64,000 nucleotides of DNA from Clostridiales bacterium. Lineage in GTDB: Bacteria > Bacillota > Clostridia > Oscillospirales > Oscillospiraceae. Shown here in pieces: positions 23,976-32,374 of the stretch; positions within the stretch are counted from its first letter, which is position 1, and each line of letters begins with the position of its first letter. The stretch lies in the NCBI GenBank assembly GCA_004558025.1, contig SFEG01000008.1, positions 14,493-78,492 on the forward strand, in the 5' to 3' direction. Below the pieces are notes generated by a model, which did not search any database, was not told where the DNA came from, and worked only from the letters and a program-made list of their open reading frames with translations. Made by a program: the position numbers and the translations under genes.

Positions 23976-25700
23976 ATGGATGAGAGAAAGAAAATAACAG
24001 CAAAGACCATGATCGGAGCGGTCATACTTGCCGCGCTTCTGGTGCTGCTGGTGTTTATCGTCATTCGCGGCGTAAAGGCCAATAAGAGTCTGGGCGAGGC
24101 GATCGAGAGCCCCGTCGCGACCGCGGCTCCCACGCCCACGCCTACGCCGGAGCCCACGCCTGTTCCCGTCGGTCTGCCGGACTTCAAGCCGCACTCCGTC
24201 GACGGAACGGAGCCGGTAAGACTCATTTCCAAAACAGACATAATGGTCGACGGCGAGATAGTCGAGGATTACGAGAGCGATTATGTGATAGACTTCGACC
24301 TCCCGGAGAAATACACCGAGCTTGAGGGTGTAATAACCTTCCGCGGAGACAATTACCGCACGGGAGCGGCCTACGGCACGGCAGAGATGAGCAATAAAAA
24401 GCTCACAACAGCGTGGACAAAATCCACAAGCGGCCTGAGCGATACCGACGGCAGCTACTGGTCCGGCAGCGGCTGGACCGGGCAGCCGCTTATCGTCAAG
24501 TGGCCGGAGGCTACGCGGAAAAACATGGCCGCGATGTATGACTGGGCGCGCGAAAAAAAAGACCTTGTTGAGGTCATTTACGCAACGCTGGACGGTCATG
24601 TGTATTTCTATGAGCTCACGACCGGCGAATACACGCGCGACCCGCTGAATCTCGGATTTACATACAAGGGAGCGGGCGCTCTCGATCCGCGAGGCTATCC
24701 GATACTCTATGTCGGCTCGGGCGTTGACAGCGTAAACGGCAAATCACGCGTCAAGGTAGTTAACCTTATCGACAACTCCGTCATGTTCGAATTCGGGCAC
24801 AACGAGACCTTTGCAAACCGCAACTGGCATATGTTCGACTCATCTCCGCTGGTAAGCGCGCAGACCGACCAGCTCATCTATCCCGGCGAAAACGGGATAC
24901 TGTATATAATCCATCTCAACACGAAATACAACGAGCAGACGGGTGAATTGTCCGTCGATCCCGATAACATCGTGAAATGGAAGTACGACAGTACTCGCAG
25001 CGGCAGCCGATACTGGCTCGGAGTTGAATCCTCGGCCGCGATAATCAACAATTATATTTTCCTTGCCGATAACGGGGGCAACCTCATGTGCCTTGACCTC
25101 AACACGCTTGAGCTTGTTTGGGTGCAGGATGTTCTCGACGATACAAACTGCTCTCCGGTCGTCGATATAGAGGATGGGCACCCCTACATCTACATAAGCA
25201 CCTCGTTCCATTACGGCTGGCGCTCGTACTCGACTGCTGAGATACCCATATTCAAGATAGATGCAGAAACGGGTGAGATAGTTTGGCGCACAGACTATAC
25301 CTGCTACACCGTGCAGGATCTCTCCGGCGGCGTTCAGGGCACGATCGCTGTCGGCAAAAACAAGCTCTCGGATATGATATTTGTCCCTGTTGCGCGAACT
25401 CCGGGCGCAAGCTCCGGAACGCTTGCCGCGCTTAAAAAGGACACCGGCGAAAAGGTCTGGGAGAAGGAAACGCGCATGTACAGCTGGAGCTCACCGGTGG
25501 ACTTCTACGATGCCGACGGCAACGGTTATCTGCTCTACTGCAACTCCGGATTTAATATGTTTCTGCTCGACGGCAAAACGGGCGAGGAGCTTGACTACAT
25601 GAACCTCGGCGGAAATATCGAGGCTTCGCCGGCAATGTATGGCAATTATGCCGTCGTCGGCACGCGCGCTATGCGCACATATTGCATACAGGTGGGTTAA
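23976..25700 (+). CDS. Membrane-anchored PQQ-type beta-propeller protein (BamB-like)
   Basis: A 574-residue protein. One membrane helix near the N terminus (about 8-35) is followed by a Pro/Thr linker (PTPTPTPEPTPVPVG), then a large extracytoplasmic beta-propeller. Several blades carry PQQ-repeat signatures: NSVMFEFGHN, GGNLMCLDLNTLELVWVQD, FKIDAETGEIVWRTD, LKKDTGEKVWEKETRMYSWSSP, LDGKTGEELDY. ATG 23976 is preferred over the GTG at 23964 because GGGTGG lies 8 bases upstream. In Gram-positives such proteins act at the cell surface as scaffolds; no enzyme residue is visible. Confidence 0.85.
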   Translation: MDERKKITAKTMIGAVILAALLVLLVFIVIRGVKANKSLGEAIESPVATAAPTPTPTPEPTPVPVGLPDFKPHSVDGTEPVRLISKTDIMVDGEIVEDYESDYVIDFDLPEKYTELEGVITFRGDNYRTGAAYGTAEMSNKKLTTAWTKSTSGLSDTDGSYWSGSGWTGQPLIVKWPEATRKNMAAMYDWAREKKDLVEVIYATLDGHVYFYELTTGEYTRDPLNLGFTYKGAGALDPRGYPILYVGSGVDSVNGKSRVKVVNLIDNSVMFEFGHNETFANRNWHMFDSSPLVSAQTDQLIYPGENGILYIIHLNTKYNEQTGELSVDPDNIVKWKYDSTRSGSRYWLGVESSAAIINNYIFLADNGGNLMCLDLNTLELVWVQDVLDDTNCSPVVDIEDGHPYIYISTSFHYGWRSYSTAEIPIFKIDAETGEIVWRTDYTCYTVQDLSGGVQGTIAVGKNKLSDMIFVPVARTPGASSGTLAALKKDTGEKVWEKETRMYSWSSPVDFYDADGNGYLLYCNSGFNMFLLDGKTGEELDYMNLGGNIEASPAMYGNYAVVGTRAMRTYCIQVG

Positions 25701-25749
25701 AAGCAATTTTGATAAAATAAGCATAGAGGAAAAGGAAAGGGAAAAGACA

Positions 25750-26493
25750 ATGAAATACGCGATTTTCTACTTCAGCCCCTGCGGCGGCACGAAAGCCGTT
25801 GCGGACATCATCAGCAAGGAGCTTGGCGATGCTCCCATGCAGGAGCTGACCACTCCGAGCATGAACACGGCTATAGACCGCGATACGCTCACGTTCTTCT
25901 GCATCCCGGTCTACGGCGGAAGAATTCCCAAGCCCATGTATGACAGAATGAAGATCATAACGGGCGATAAGACCCCCTGCGTGCCCGTCGCCGTTTACGG
26001 CAACCGCGCAGTGGACGACGCTCTGCTCGAGATGAGCGACCTTGCCGCAAAGTGCGGTTTTGTGACCGTTGCCGGATGCGAGATCGTAGCTCCGCATTCT
26101 ATAGATCCCGAGTTCGGAGCAGGCCGCCCCGACGCGAACGACAAGGCGAATATCCACGAGTTTATCGAAAAGCTCAAGGCTATGGACAGCTTCAGCCCCG
26201 TCAAAATGCCCGGCGACCCCGGCTATGCCAAGAAAAAAGCTGCCGGACTGCCTCTGTACCCTGTTGCATCTAAAGAATGCATCGGCTGCGGCATCTGCGA
26301 AAAGTACTGCCCCGCGGGCGCGATAAAGGGCAAGCACATGAGAACCGTGCCGACAAAGTGCATAAGCTGCATGAGATGCGTAGCAATGTGCTCGACCGAG
26401 TCGCGCAAGGTACCGGCACCCATGCGCCTGGCTGCCCATCTTAAGCTCAAGAAGCTCTGCTCCGAGCGTAAAGAGGATAAGTTTTATCTGTAA
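25750..26493 (+). CDS. EFR1-family flavodoxin-ferredoxin protein
   Basis: A 247-residue cytoplasmic electron carrier. Residues 1-150 are a flavodoxin-like domain with IFYFSPCGGTKAVADI near the start and IPVYGGRIP in the FMN loop. Residues 185-225 hold two [4Fe-4S] motifs: CIGCGICEKYCPAG and CISCMRCVAMCSTES. ATG 25750 follows a purine-rich AAAGGAAAGGGAAAAG stretch. Such proteins pass electrons to unknown partners in Clostridia. The next gene, a large FAD/Fe-S oxidoreductase, starts 113 bases on with its own promoter; a shared electron-transfer role is plausible. Confidence 0.9.
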   Translation: MKYAIFYFSPCGGTKAVADIISKELGDAPMQELTTPSMNTAIDRDTLTFFCIPVYGGRIPKPMYDRMKIITGDKTPCVPVAVYGNRAVDDALLEMSDLAAKCGFVTVAGCEIVAPHSIDPEFGAGRPDANDKANIHEFIEKLKAMDSFSPVKMPGDPGYAKKKAAGLPLYPVASKECIGCGICEKYCPAGAIKGKHMRTVPTKCISCMRCVAMCSTESRKVPAPMRLAAHLKLKKLCSERKEDKFYL

Positions 26494-26521
26494 TAATTGC
26501 AAATTTTCTGACAATTTCATG

Positions 26522-26551
26522 TTGTGTTTACATCGATAAATGTGGTATACT
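26522..26551 (+). promoter_or_regulatory. Promoter of the FAD/Fe-S oxidoreductase
   Basis: TTGTGT (26522-26527) and TATACT (26546-26551) with an 18-base spacer; 55 bases before the ATG. The -35 is weak. Confidence 0.55.
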
Positions 26552-26606
26552 AAGATATAAGACCTGATTTATAGAAAACATAAATATATATGGAAGGGGA
26601 TACATA

Positions 26607-29336
26607 ATGGCAAGAGAAAAAATCATTGCGCTCGGCAAGAAAATGACCGACCGCATACCTTACAAGCTCGGACTTGAAAAGCTTACCGAGACCGATCCCG
26701 AATACTACGGCCTTGCGTGCGTCGTCACCGACGATGAGGCGGACGTAGCGTTGGCGATGGATCTTCGCAAGCCCACGACTCCTGAGAAGATCGCGGCGAA
26801 GATGGGGAAGAGCGTTTCCTATGTTCAGGAGAAGATGGACTCCCTGTCGATGAAGGGCGTTCTGGAGTATAACTACGATACTCCCGACGGCAGCCGCCAG
26901 TACGTTCTGCCGATCTTTGTTCCTGGTGCGGCAGAGCTTATGAACATGAACCTCGAGCAGGTCGAGGCACATCCCGAGATCGCAAAGTTCTTCGAGCGCA
27001 TGGCATTTCTGCCGCTGACGAAGATCACGCCCATGGTACCTCCCGGAGGCAACGGCATCGGCATGCACGTTATCCCCGTCGAGAAGGCCATCCCCGCAAC
27101 AAATGAGTCGGTCAGCATCGAACATATCTCCCACTGGCTCAAGAAGTACGAGGGTCAGCTCGGCGTCGGCTACTGCTCCTGCCGCAATGCAATGCGCCTT
27201 ATGGGCGAGGGCTGCGGCGAGTTGCAGGAGGAGCTGTGCATAGCAGTCGGCACCTTCGCAAGATACTGCACAGAGACAGGCAAGGGGCGCGACATCACCT
27301 ATGAAGAGGCTATGCGCATCCTTCAGCGCGCCGAGGATAACGGCTATGTCCATCAGATAACCAACATCGACGGCGAGAACAAGATCTTCGCCATCTGCAA
27401 CTGTGCGCTCGGCTCCTGCTTTGCTCTGCGTACCTCTCAGCTTTTCAATACTCCCAACATGTCCGCATCCGCATACCGTGCGCACGTCGATAAGGAAAAG
27501 TGCGTGGCCTGCGGCAAGTGTGTCGAGGTCTGCCCGGCAGGCGCTGCCAAGCTCGGTCAGAAGCTCTGCACCAAGGAAGGCCCCGTTGTCTATCCCAAGC
27601 AGCCTCTGCCCGATGATAACCACTGGGGCGAGCACATGTGGGATCCCGATTACAAGAACAATAATCAGAAAAACTGCCACGAGAGCGGCACCGCTCCCTG
27701 TAAGGCTGCATGCCCCGCGCATATTGCCGTTCAGGGCTATATCAAGATGGCCAGCCAGGGCAGATATCTTGACGCTCTAAAGCTCATAAAGCAGGATAAC
27801 CCGTTCCCGGCAGTCTGCGGCAGCATCTGCAACCGCAGCTGCGAGGACGCCTGCACCCGCGGGCAGCTCGACCGCGCCGTCGCAATCGACGAAATCAAGA
27901 AGTTCATCGCCGAGAAGGAGCTGAGCGAAAAGACCCGCTACATCCCCGAAAAGCGCCGTCATAAGACTCCCGACACCGATTATGTCGAGAAGATCGCGAT
28001 CATCGGCGCAGGCCCTGCCGGCATGAGCTGCGCTTATTATCTGGCAGAGATGGGCTACGCGAATGTCACCGTTTTCGACCGCAACCCGGTCCCCGGCGGC
28101 ATGCTGACCCTCGGCATCCCGTCCTTCCGCCTCGAGCGCAAGGTCATAAACGCCGAGATCGACGTTCTCAAGAAGATGGGCGTCAAGTTCAAGTGCGGCG
28201 TTGAGGTCGGCAAGGATATCACCATCGACGAGCTGCGCAAGCAGGGCTACAAGGGCTTCTTCGTCGCCATCGGCGCGCAGAAGTCTGCAAAGCTTGGCAT
28301 CGCGGGCGAGGAGCTCAAGGGCGTTTACGGCGGTGTTGACTTCCTGCGCGACGTGAACCTCGGCAACAAGGTCGAGATCGGCAAGAAGGTCGCGGTCATC
28401 GGCGGCGGCAACGTTGCAATGGACGTTGTCCGCACGGCGGTACGTCTCGGCGCCGAGGAGGCTTACATAGTCTACCGCCGCTCCGAGGAGGAGATGCCCG
28501 CAGATAAGGAAGAGGTCGCCGAGGCAATGGCAGAGGGCGTGAAGTTCTGCTACCTCAATGCTCCCGTTGAGATCACAGGCACCGCGGCCGGCAAGGTCAA
28601 CGGCCTGAAGGTCGAGATCATGGAGCTCGGCGAGCCAGATGAGAAGGGCAGGAGAAAGCCCGTCGGTACCGGCAAATTCAAGACCCTCAAGGTCAACTCT
28701 GTCATCGGCGCTATCGGTCAGACCATCGACTGGGGCGAGCTGGACGTCGGCGAGCTCAAGACCGCCGCAAAGGGCGTCGCTATGGCCGACCCCGTAACTC
28801 TCCAGACCGCGCAGAGCGACATTTTCGTCGGCGGCGATTGCTACACCGGCCCGAAGTTTGCTATCGATGCGATAGCAGCCGGCCGCGAGGGTGCAATCAG
28901 CCTGCACCGCTATGTCCACGAAGGTCAGAGCCTCACCCTGGCCCGCAACCCGCGCGATTTCTACGAGCTGGATAAGGACAATGTCGTCATCGACATTAAC
29001 TGCTTCGACGCACCCGTACGTCAGGAGGTCAAGCACGATCCGCGCAAGGCGAAGACCATGAAGAACGACCGCGTTACCTTCACAGAGGAGCAGGTCAAGG
29101 CCGAGGCCAGCCGCTGCCTGGGCTGCGGCGTGACGATCGTCGATCAGAATAAGTGCATCGGCTGCGGCCTGTGCACGACAAGATGCGAATTTGACGCCAT
29201 CCACCTGCACCGCGATCACCCCGAGGCGAGCAAGATGGTCAACACCGACGACAAGATCCCGCCCCTCGGCGTGTACGCCGCAAAGCGTGCGGTCAAGATC
29301 AAGATCAAGGATCTCAAGGAAAAATTCGCAAAGTGA
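26607..29336 (+). CDS. FAD-dependent pyridine-nucleotide oxidoreductase with ferredoxin domains
   Basis: A 909-residue multidomain redox protein. An N-terminal winged-helix-like part with extra cysteines (GYCSCRNAM, AICNCALGSC, to about 290) is followed by one [4Fe-4S] site (CVACGKCVEVCPAG, about 297-310). Next is a GltD-like module: CKAACPAHIAVQGYI and VCGSICNRSCEDACTR bind further clusters, IAIIGAGPAGMSCAYYLAE (about 463) binds FAD and VAVIGGGNVAMDVVRTAVRLG (about 595) binds NAD(P)H. A last [4Fe-4S] motif CIGCGLCTTRCEFDAI lies near 848. It is cytoplasmic and probably moves electrons between NAD(P)H and ferredoxin. GGAAGGGG precedes the ATG. hypA follows 20 bases after. Confidence 0.92.
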   Translation: MAREKIIALGKKMTDRIPYKLGLEKLTETDPEYYGLACVVTDDEADVALAMDLRKPTTPEKIAAKMGKSVSYVQEKMDSLSMKGVLEYNYDTPDGSRQYVLPIFVPGAAELMNMNLEQVEAHPEIAKFFERMAFLPLTKITPMVPPGGNGIGMHVIPVEKAIPATNESVSIEHISHWLKKYEGQLGVGYCSCRNAMRLMGEGCGELQEELCIAVGTFARYCTETGKGRDITYEEAMRILQRAEDNGYVHQITNIDGENKIFAICNCALGSCFALRTSQLFNTPNMSASAYRAHVDKEKCVACGKCVEVCPAGAAKLGQKLCTKEGPVVYPKQPLPDDNHWGEHMWDPDYKNNNQKNCHESGTAPCKAACPAHIAVQGYIKMASQGRYLDALKLIKQDNPFPAVCGSICNRSCEDACTRGQLDRAVAIDEIKKFIAEKELSEKTRYIPEKRRHKTPDTDYVEKIAIIGAGPAGMSCAYYLAEMGYANVTVFDRNPVPGGMLTLGIPSFRLERKVINAEIDVLKKMGVKFKCGVEVGKDITIDELRKQGYKGFFVAIGAQKSAKLGIAGEELKGVYGGVDFLRDVNLGNKVEIGKKVAVIGGGNVAMDVVRTAVRLGAEEAYIVYRRSEEEMPADKEEVAEAMAEGVKFCYLNAPVEITGTAAGKVNGLKVEIMELGEPDEKGRRKPVGTGKFKTLKVNSVIGAIGQTIDWGELDVGELKTAAKGVAMADPVTLQTAQSDIFVGGDCYTGPKFAIDAIAAGREGAISLHRYVHEGQSLTLARNPRDFYELDKDNVVIDINCFDAPVRQEVKHDPRKAKTMKNDRVTFTEEQVKAEASRCLGCGVTIVDQNKCIGCGLCTTRCEFDAIHLHRDHPEASKMVNTDDKIPPLGVYAAKRAVKIKIKDLKEKFAK

Positions 29337-29356
29337 CCACATCGGAGGAATGACCC

Positions 29357-29701
29357 ATGCATGAGCTCGGAACGGTATTTTACGTCATAAAGGAAGTCGA
29401 GAAGCTCTGCGACGAGAATAAGCTCACCAAGGTCGGAAGCGTCACGCTTCAGATCGGCGAGGTCAGCGGTATAATCCCGGAATACATCGTCGACTGCTGG
29501 AACTGGGCAGTCAAGGAGTCCAAGTATATGAAAGAGGCCGAGCTCAAGATCGAAACGCTTGAGGCGGTGACCTTCTGCGAGGACTGCAAGCAGACTTACC
29601 CAACGGTAAAATACGCAAAGGTGTGTCCGTATTGCCAAAGCGAGAATACATACCTCGTAACCGGCAATGAATACATCATAAAAGAGATCGAAGCAATGTA
29701 G
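29357..29701 (+). CDS. hypA: Hydrogenase nickel metallochaperone HypA
   Basis: A 114-residue protein of the HypA/HybF family, which delivers Ni2+ for [NiFe]-hydrogenase (and sometimes urease) maturation. The N terminus MHELG carries the nickel ligands (His2), and the zinc site is formed by Cys74, Cys77, Cys90 and Cys93 (CEDC..CPYC). GGAGG precedes the ATG by 8 bases. No other hyp gene nor a hydrogenase lies in the window; its only operon partner is the FAD/Fe-S oxidoreductase in front. A strong terminator follows. Confidence 0.93.
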   Translation: MHELGTVFYVIKEVEKLCDENKLTKVGSVTLQIGEVSGIIPEYIVDCWNWAVKESKYMKEAELKIETLEAVTFCEDCKQTYPTVKYAKVCPYCQSENTYLVTGNEYIIKEIEAM

Positions 29702-29710
29702 TTAAACCCA

Positions 29711-29738
29711 AAAGCTCCCGCCCTCGGACGGGAGCTTT
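29711..29738 (+). terminator. Terminator after hypA
   Basis: AAAGCTCCCG (29711-29720) and CGGGAGCTTT (29729-29738). The T run is short because a repeat module (TTTCAGCGTGTC...) is joined to the end. Confidence 0.85.
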
Positions 29739-29793
29739 CAGCGTGTCAAAAAACCATGCTTTCAAGTAGCGAAAGCATGGGTTTTTGACACGC
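29736..29793. repeat. Palindromic repeat module, related to the element at 16851
   Basis: GCGTGTCAAAAA..CATGCTTTC (29741-29763) and its complement (29771-29793) form a 23-bp stem with one mismatch. The 18-base string TTTCAGCGTGTCAAAAAA at 29736-29753 is the exact reverse complement of 17162-17179 at the right end of the inverted-repeat element, so both belong to one repeat family. Confidence 0.75.
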
Positions 29794-29843
29794 AGAAAAC
29801 CGCACCGCAGAAAACCGCACCGCAGAAAACTGCGGTGCGGTTT
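29790..29843 (-). terminator. Terminator of the YhgE operon with a tandem 15-base repeat
   Basis: AAAACCGCACCGCAG occurs in tandem near 29796-29825, and the last copy pairs with CTGCGGTGCGGTTT (29830-29843). On the minus strand this gives a 14-bp stem after the YhgE gene. The tandem copies look like slippage of one terminator arm. Confidence 0.75.
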
Positions 29844-29859
29844 ATTATCAAATTCTGTA

Positions 29860-31899
29860 TCAGCCTCCGTGCATGAGACCGGCGGTTTTTGCCTTGCTCT
29901 CGTTCGAGCGCCTGAGGTAGGGCTTGCACACGATGTGCAAGAATATTCCGAGAGGAACGGCGATGGCGGCCATCAGCAGCAGAACGAGGATGCATTTGAA
30001 GTAGGTGCCGTTGTAGTTGCCGGCGATCGTCTCGCGCATTGCGTTCATCGAATACTTGAACGGCATCACGCCGTAAAGCACCTGGAAGAACTTCGGCAGC
30101 ATCTCGACGGGATAAGTGCCGCCCGAGCCTGCGACCTGCAGCACCAGCACGATGATAGAAAGTGCCTCGCCCGTGCTGCCGAGCGCAAACACGAAGCTGT
30201 AGTTTACAAGCGTTGCGACAAGGCTCGAAAGCGCTGCGGCAAGCCAGAACAGGAACGGGTTATAGCACTGTATGCCTATGTAGTAGAGGTTGCCGAGCAC
30301 CGTTATGAGCGCTGTGAGCTGGCCGATCGCGAAGAATATGAAGTAGCGGCCGAAGTAGGACTCGGTTATGCTCAGCGTGGGGAACTCATTGCGATTCTTG
30401 ATGTGCGGGTGCATGAGGCTGACGCTCAGCAGGGCGCTTGCCCAGATCGCCAGCACAGTGTAGAACGGAGCCATACCCGAGCCAAAGTGGTCAAGGGCGT
30501 ACACGCGGACAACCTCGAGGTTAGCTGGGGAGGAGAGGTAGTCGACGAGGCTGGCAACGTCGTTCTGCATCAGGTCGAGGATGTTGGAGACGCTCTCGGA
30601 CGAGCGCAGCTCGTTTACGTTAGACTGCACGTTCGTAACAAGCTCGAGCATCGTGTTCATGACCTCGCGCGTGCTGTTTATGCTCTGCGTGCAGGAGCTG
30701 AGCGCGGAGGTGAACTGCTGAAGCGTGAGTGCCTGGCTGTCCACGTCGCCCTGGATCTGCGCAATGAGCGAGTCGAGGTTATCCAACGAGTTTTGCAGTG
30801 TCGTCATGGAGTTTATGAGGTTGCTGTCGATGTTCGTCTGCTGGAGAATATCATCGAAGCGGATAACGCTTTCGTGAAGCTGCTTGTTGACGTCGTAGTA
30901 CAGATCGTCGAGGATCTCGCCCTCGTAGTCTGTTATGCCGCCCTCGCCGTACAGCGCATCCCAGTCTATAACAGAGCTTCCCGCACCGGCAGGATCGCCG
31001 CCGGTCGCCTCGTCGAGGCGCTCCATGGTGTGGCGCAGCTGCTCGGAGCTGTTTCTTATTGCGTCGGCGGAATAGATGACATCCTCCTTGCTGGTCGCGA
31101 GGCGATCCTGCATGTTGGAGATGCTCTTGCGGCTGTTGTTGAGCATGTTTACAACATCCGGGAGCAGATTACTGGTCATGGTGGTGACGTTCAGCGCAGA
31201 CTGCGTGACCGAGGACATTGACTCCATTATGGAGACATAGGTGCGCAGGTCGGTCTTTATGTTTTCGAGCTGCTCGTCGAGGCTGTCCAGCGACAGGGTG
31301 GCATCTCCGCCCATACCGGAGAACAGGGAGGTGAAGTTTGAAAGCTCATCGACGATGGAGGCGAGGAATATGCTGTTTACCTCGTTCTTGACGATGCTTT
31401 GGGCACGGTCGGTAACACGGGAGGCGACCGCGTTCATCTTCTGGTTGTCGTAGTATATTATCTCGGGCGTTTCAAACTCGCCGTCTGTAAAGCCGAGCAT
31501 TGCCGAGCTGAAGTCTGCCGGAATAACAAGACCGGCGTAGTAGTCGCCGCTGTACAGTCCGTCCAAGACGGCCTGCTCGGAGTCGACGAACTGCCAGTCT
31601 ATCTGATTGTTGCTCTTGAGCTTTTCAATAATGATGTTGCCTATGTTTAGATCAAGCCCCAAAAACGTTGTTCCCTCGTCCTCGCTCGAAACGGCGATGG
31701 TGAGGTTCTGCGTAGAATCGGGCGTGTAGGGGTCCCAGTTGGACATGATGTTGAACCATGCGTACAGGCAGGGGATCAAAGCCAGGCCGAAGACGCAGAC
31801 GATCGCAACGACGCTCTTGCTCAGACGCTTTATGTCAGAACGGATGACGGCTCGAACATTTGAAGTTTTATCTTTTAGTTTGTTCATTGAATTGCTCAT
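29860..31899 (-). CDS. YhgE/Pip-type membrane protein (shorter paralogue)
   Basis: A 679-residue protein. One membrane helix near the N terminus (about 28-48, ALIPCLYAWFNIMSNWDPY is the family signature) leads to a long extracytoplasmic region (about 55-440) with helical coiled-coil parts, and five or six membrane helices close the C terminus (about 455-665), including the ABC-2-like GSGGTYPVEMLPKFFQVLYGVMPFKYSMNAMRE. Phage-infection-protein/YhgE members in Firmicutes serve as phage receptors or in type VII-like secretion of LXG proteins. It is the last gene of a three-gene minus-strand unit. Start codon choice is not certain; an ATG four codons later is possible. Confidence 0.9.
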   Translation of the reverse strand: MSNSMNKLKDKTSNVRAVIRSDIKRLSKSVVAIVCVFGLALIPCLYAWFNIMSNWDPYTPDSTQNLTIAVSSEDEGTTFLGLDLNIGNIIIEKLKSNNQIDWQFVDSEQAVLDGLYSGDYYAGLVIPADFSSAMLGFTDGEFETPEIIYYDNQKMNAVASRVTDRAQSIVKNEVNSIFLASIVDELSNFTSLFSGMGGDATLSLDSLDEQLENIKTDLRTYVSIMESMSSVTQSALNVTTMTSNLLPDVVNMLNNSRKSISNMQDRLATSKEDVIYSADAIRNSSEQLRHTMERLDEATGGDPAGAGSSVIDWDALYGEGGITDYEGEILDDLYYDVNKQLHESVIRFDDILQQTNIDSNLINSMTTLQNSLDNLDSLIAQIQGDVDSQALTLQQFTSALSSCTQSINSTREVMNTMLELVTNVQSNVNELRSSESVSNILDLMQNDVASLVDYLSSPANLEVVRVYALDHFGSGMAPFYTVLAIWASALLSVSLMHPHIKNRNEFPTLSITESYFGRYFIFFAIGQLTALITVLGNLYYIGIQCYNPFLFWLAAALSSLVATLVNYSFVFALGSTGEALSIIVLVLQVAGSGGTYPVEMLPKFFQVLYGVMPFKYSMNAMRETIAGNYNGTYFKCILVLLLMAAIAVPLGIFLHIVCKPYLRRSNESKAKTAGLMHGG

Positions 31900-31916
31900 C
31901 TTTCGTAGAGTGTTGT

Positions 31917-32354
31917 TTATTCGTCCTTGCCGGAGGATTCTTCGTAGTTGTCGTACTTGAAGCTCGCGGCTGTGCCTGCGTCATTTTCCGGTGCGCGGCT
32001 GCGGATAGATTCGCGTATCGCCTCGGCGCGCTTGTCGGCAGAACTCTCGGCGTTTTCCGCTATAGAGGGCGGCTCGTCTTCGATGCCTGTCTCAACTCCG
32101 GTTATCATTTTTCTGAGCGTATTGTCCTGATACTCAATGACGATGAGCACCGCGGCGATAATGAACATCGAGACTATCCACAAAACGAGGAATATCGTTT
32201 TCGAGCTGTTGGTGAAAAACAGCATCACAAGGAAGATAGTCGGCACTATCAGCAGGCTTCGCAGTGCCATTCTCGTGCGCCTGACATTGTGCTCGTGCAT
32301 CTGCCTGAGACATTCCATCAGGTGCTTATACTTTTTTTCGTACTGAGTATCCAT
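31917..32354 (-). CDS. Small two-helix membrane protein between YhgE paralogues
   Basis: A 145-residue protein with a charged N terminus (about 1-30), two membrane helices (about 33-75), and an acidic, low-complexity C-terminal tail of about 60 residues. It lies between two YhgE/Pip genes with gaps of 17 and 20 bases, so it belongs to their operon and may be a partner subunit. AGGAGCAATC precedes the ATG. Family unknown. Confidence 0.75.
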   Translation of the reverse strand: MDTQYEKKYKHLMECLRQMHEHNVRRTRMALRSLLIVPTIFLVMLFFTNSSKTIFLVLWIVSMFIIAAVLIVIEYQDNTLRKMITGVETGIEDEPPSIAENAESSADKRAEAIRESIRSRAPENDAGTAASFKYDNYEESSGKDE

Positions 32355-32374
32355 AATGATTGCTCCTGTAGTTT

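Noticed and set aside
27777..29342. A 521-codon minus-strand frame opposite the FAD/Fe-S oxidoreductase
   Set aside because: Same cause: C-ending codons on the sense strand keep the antisense frame open. The leucine/valine/aspartate-rich product is typical of such shadows.
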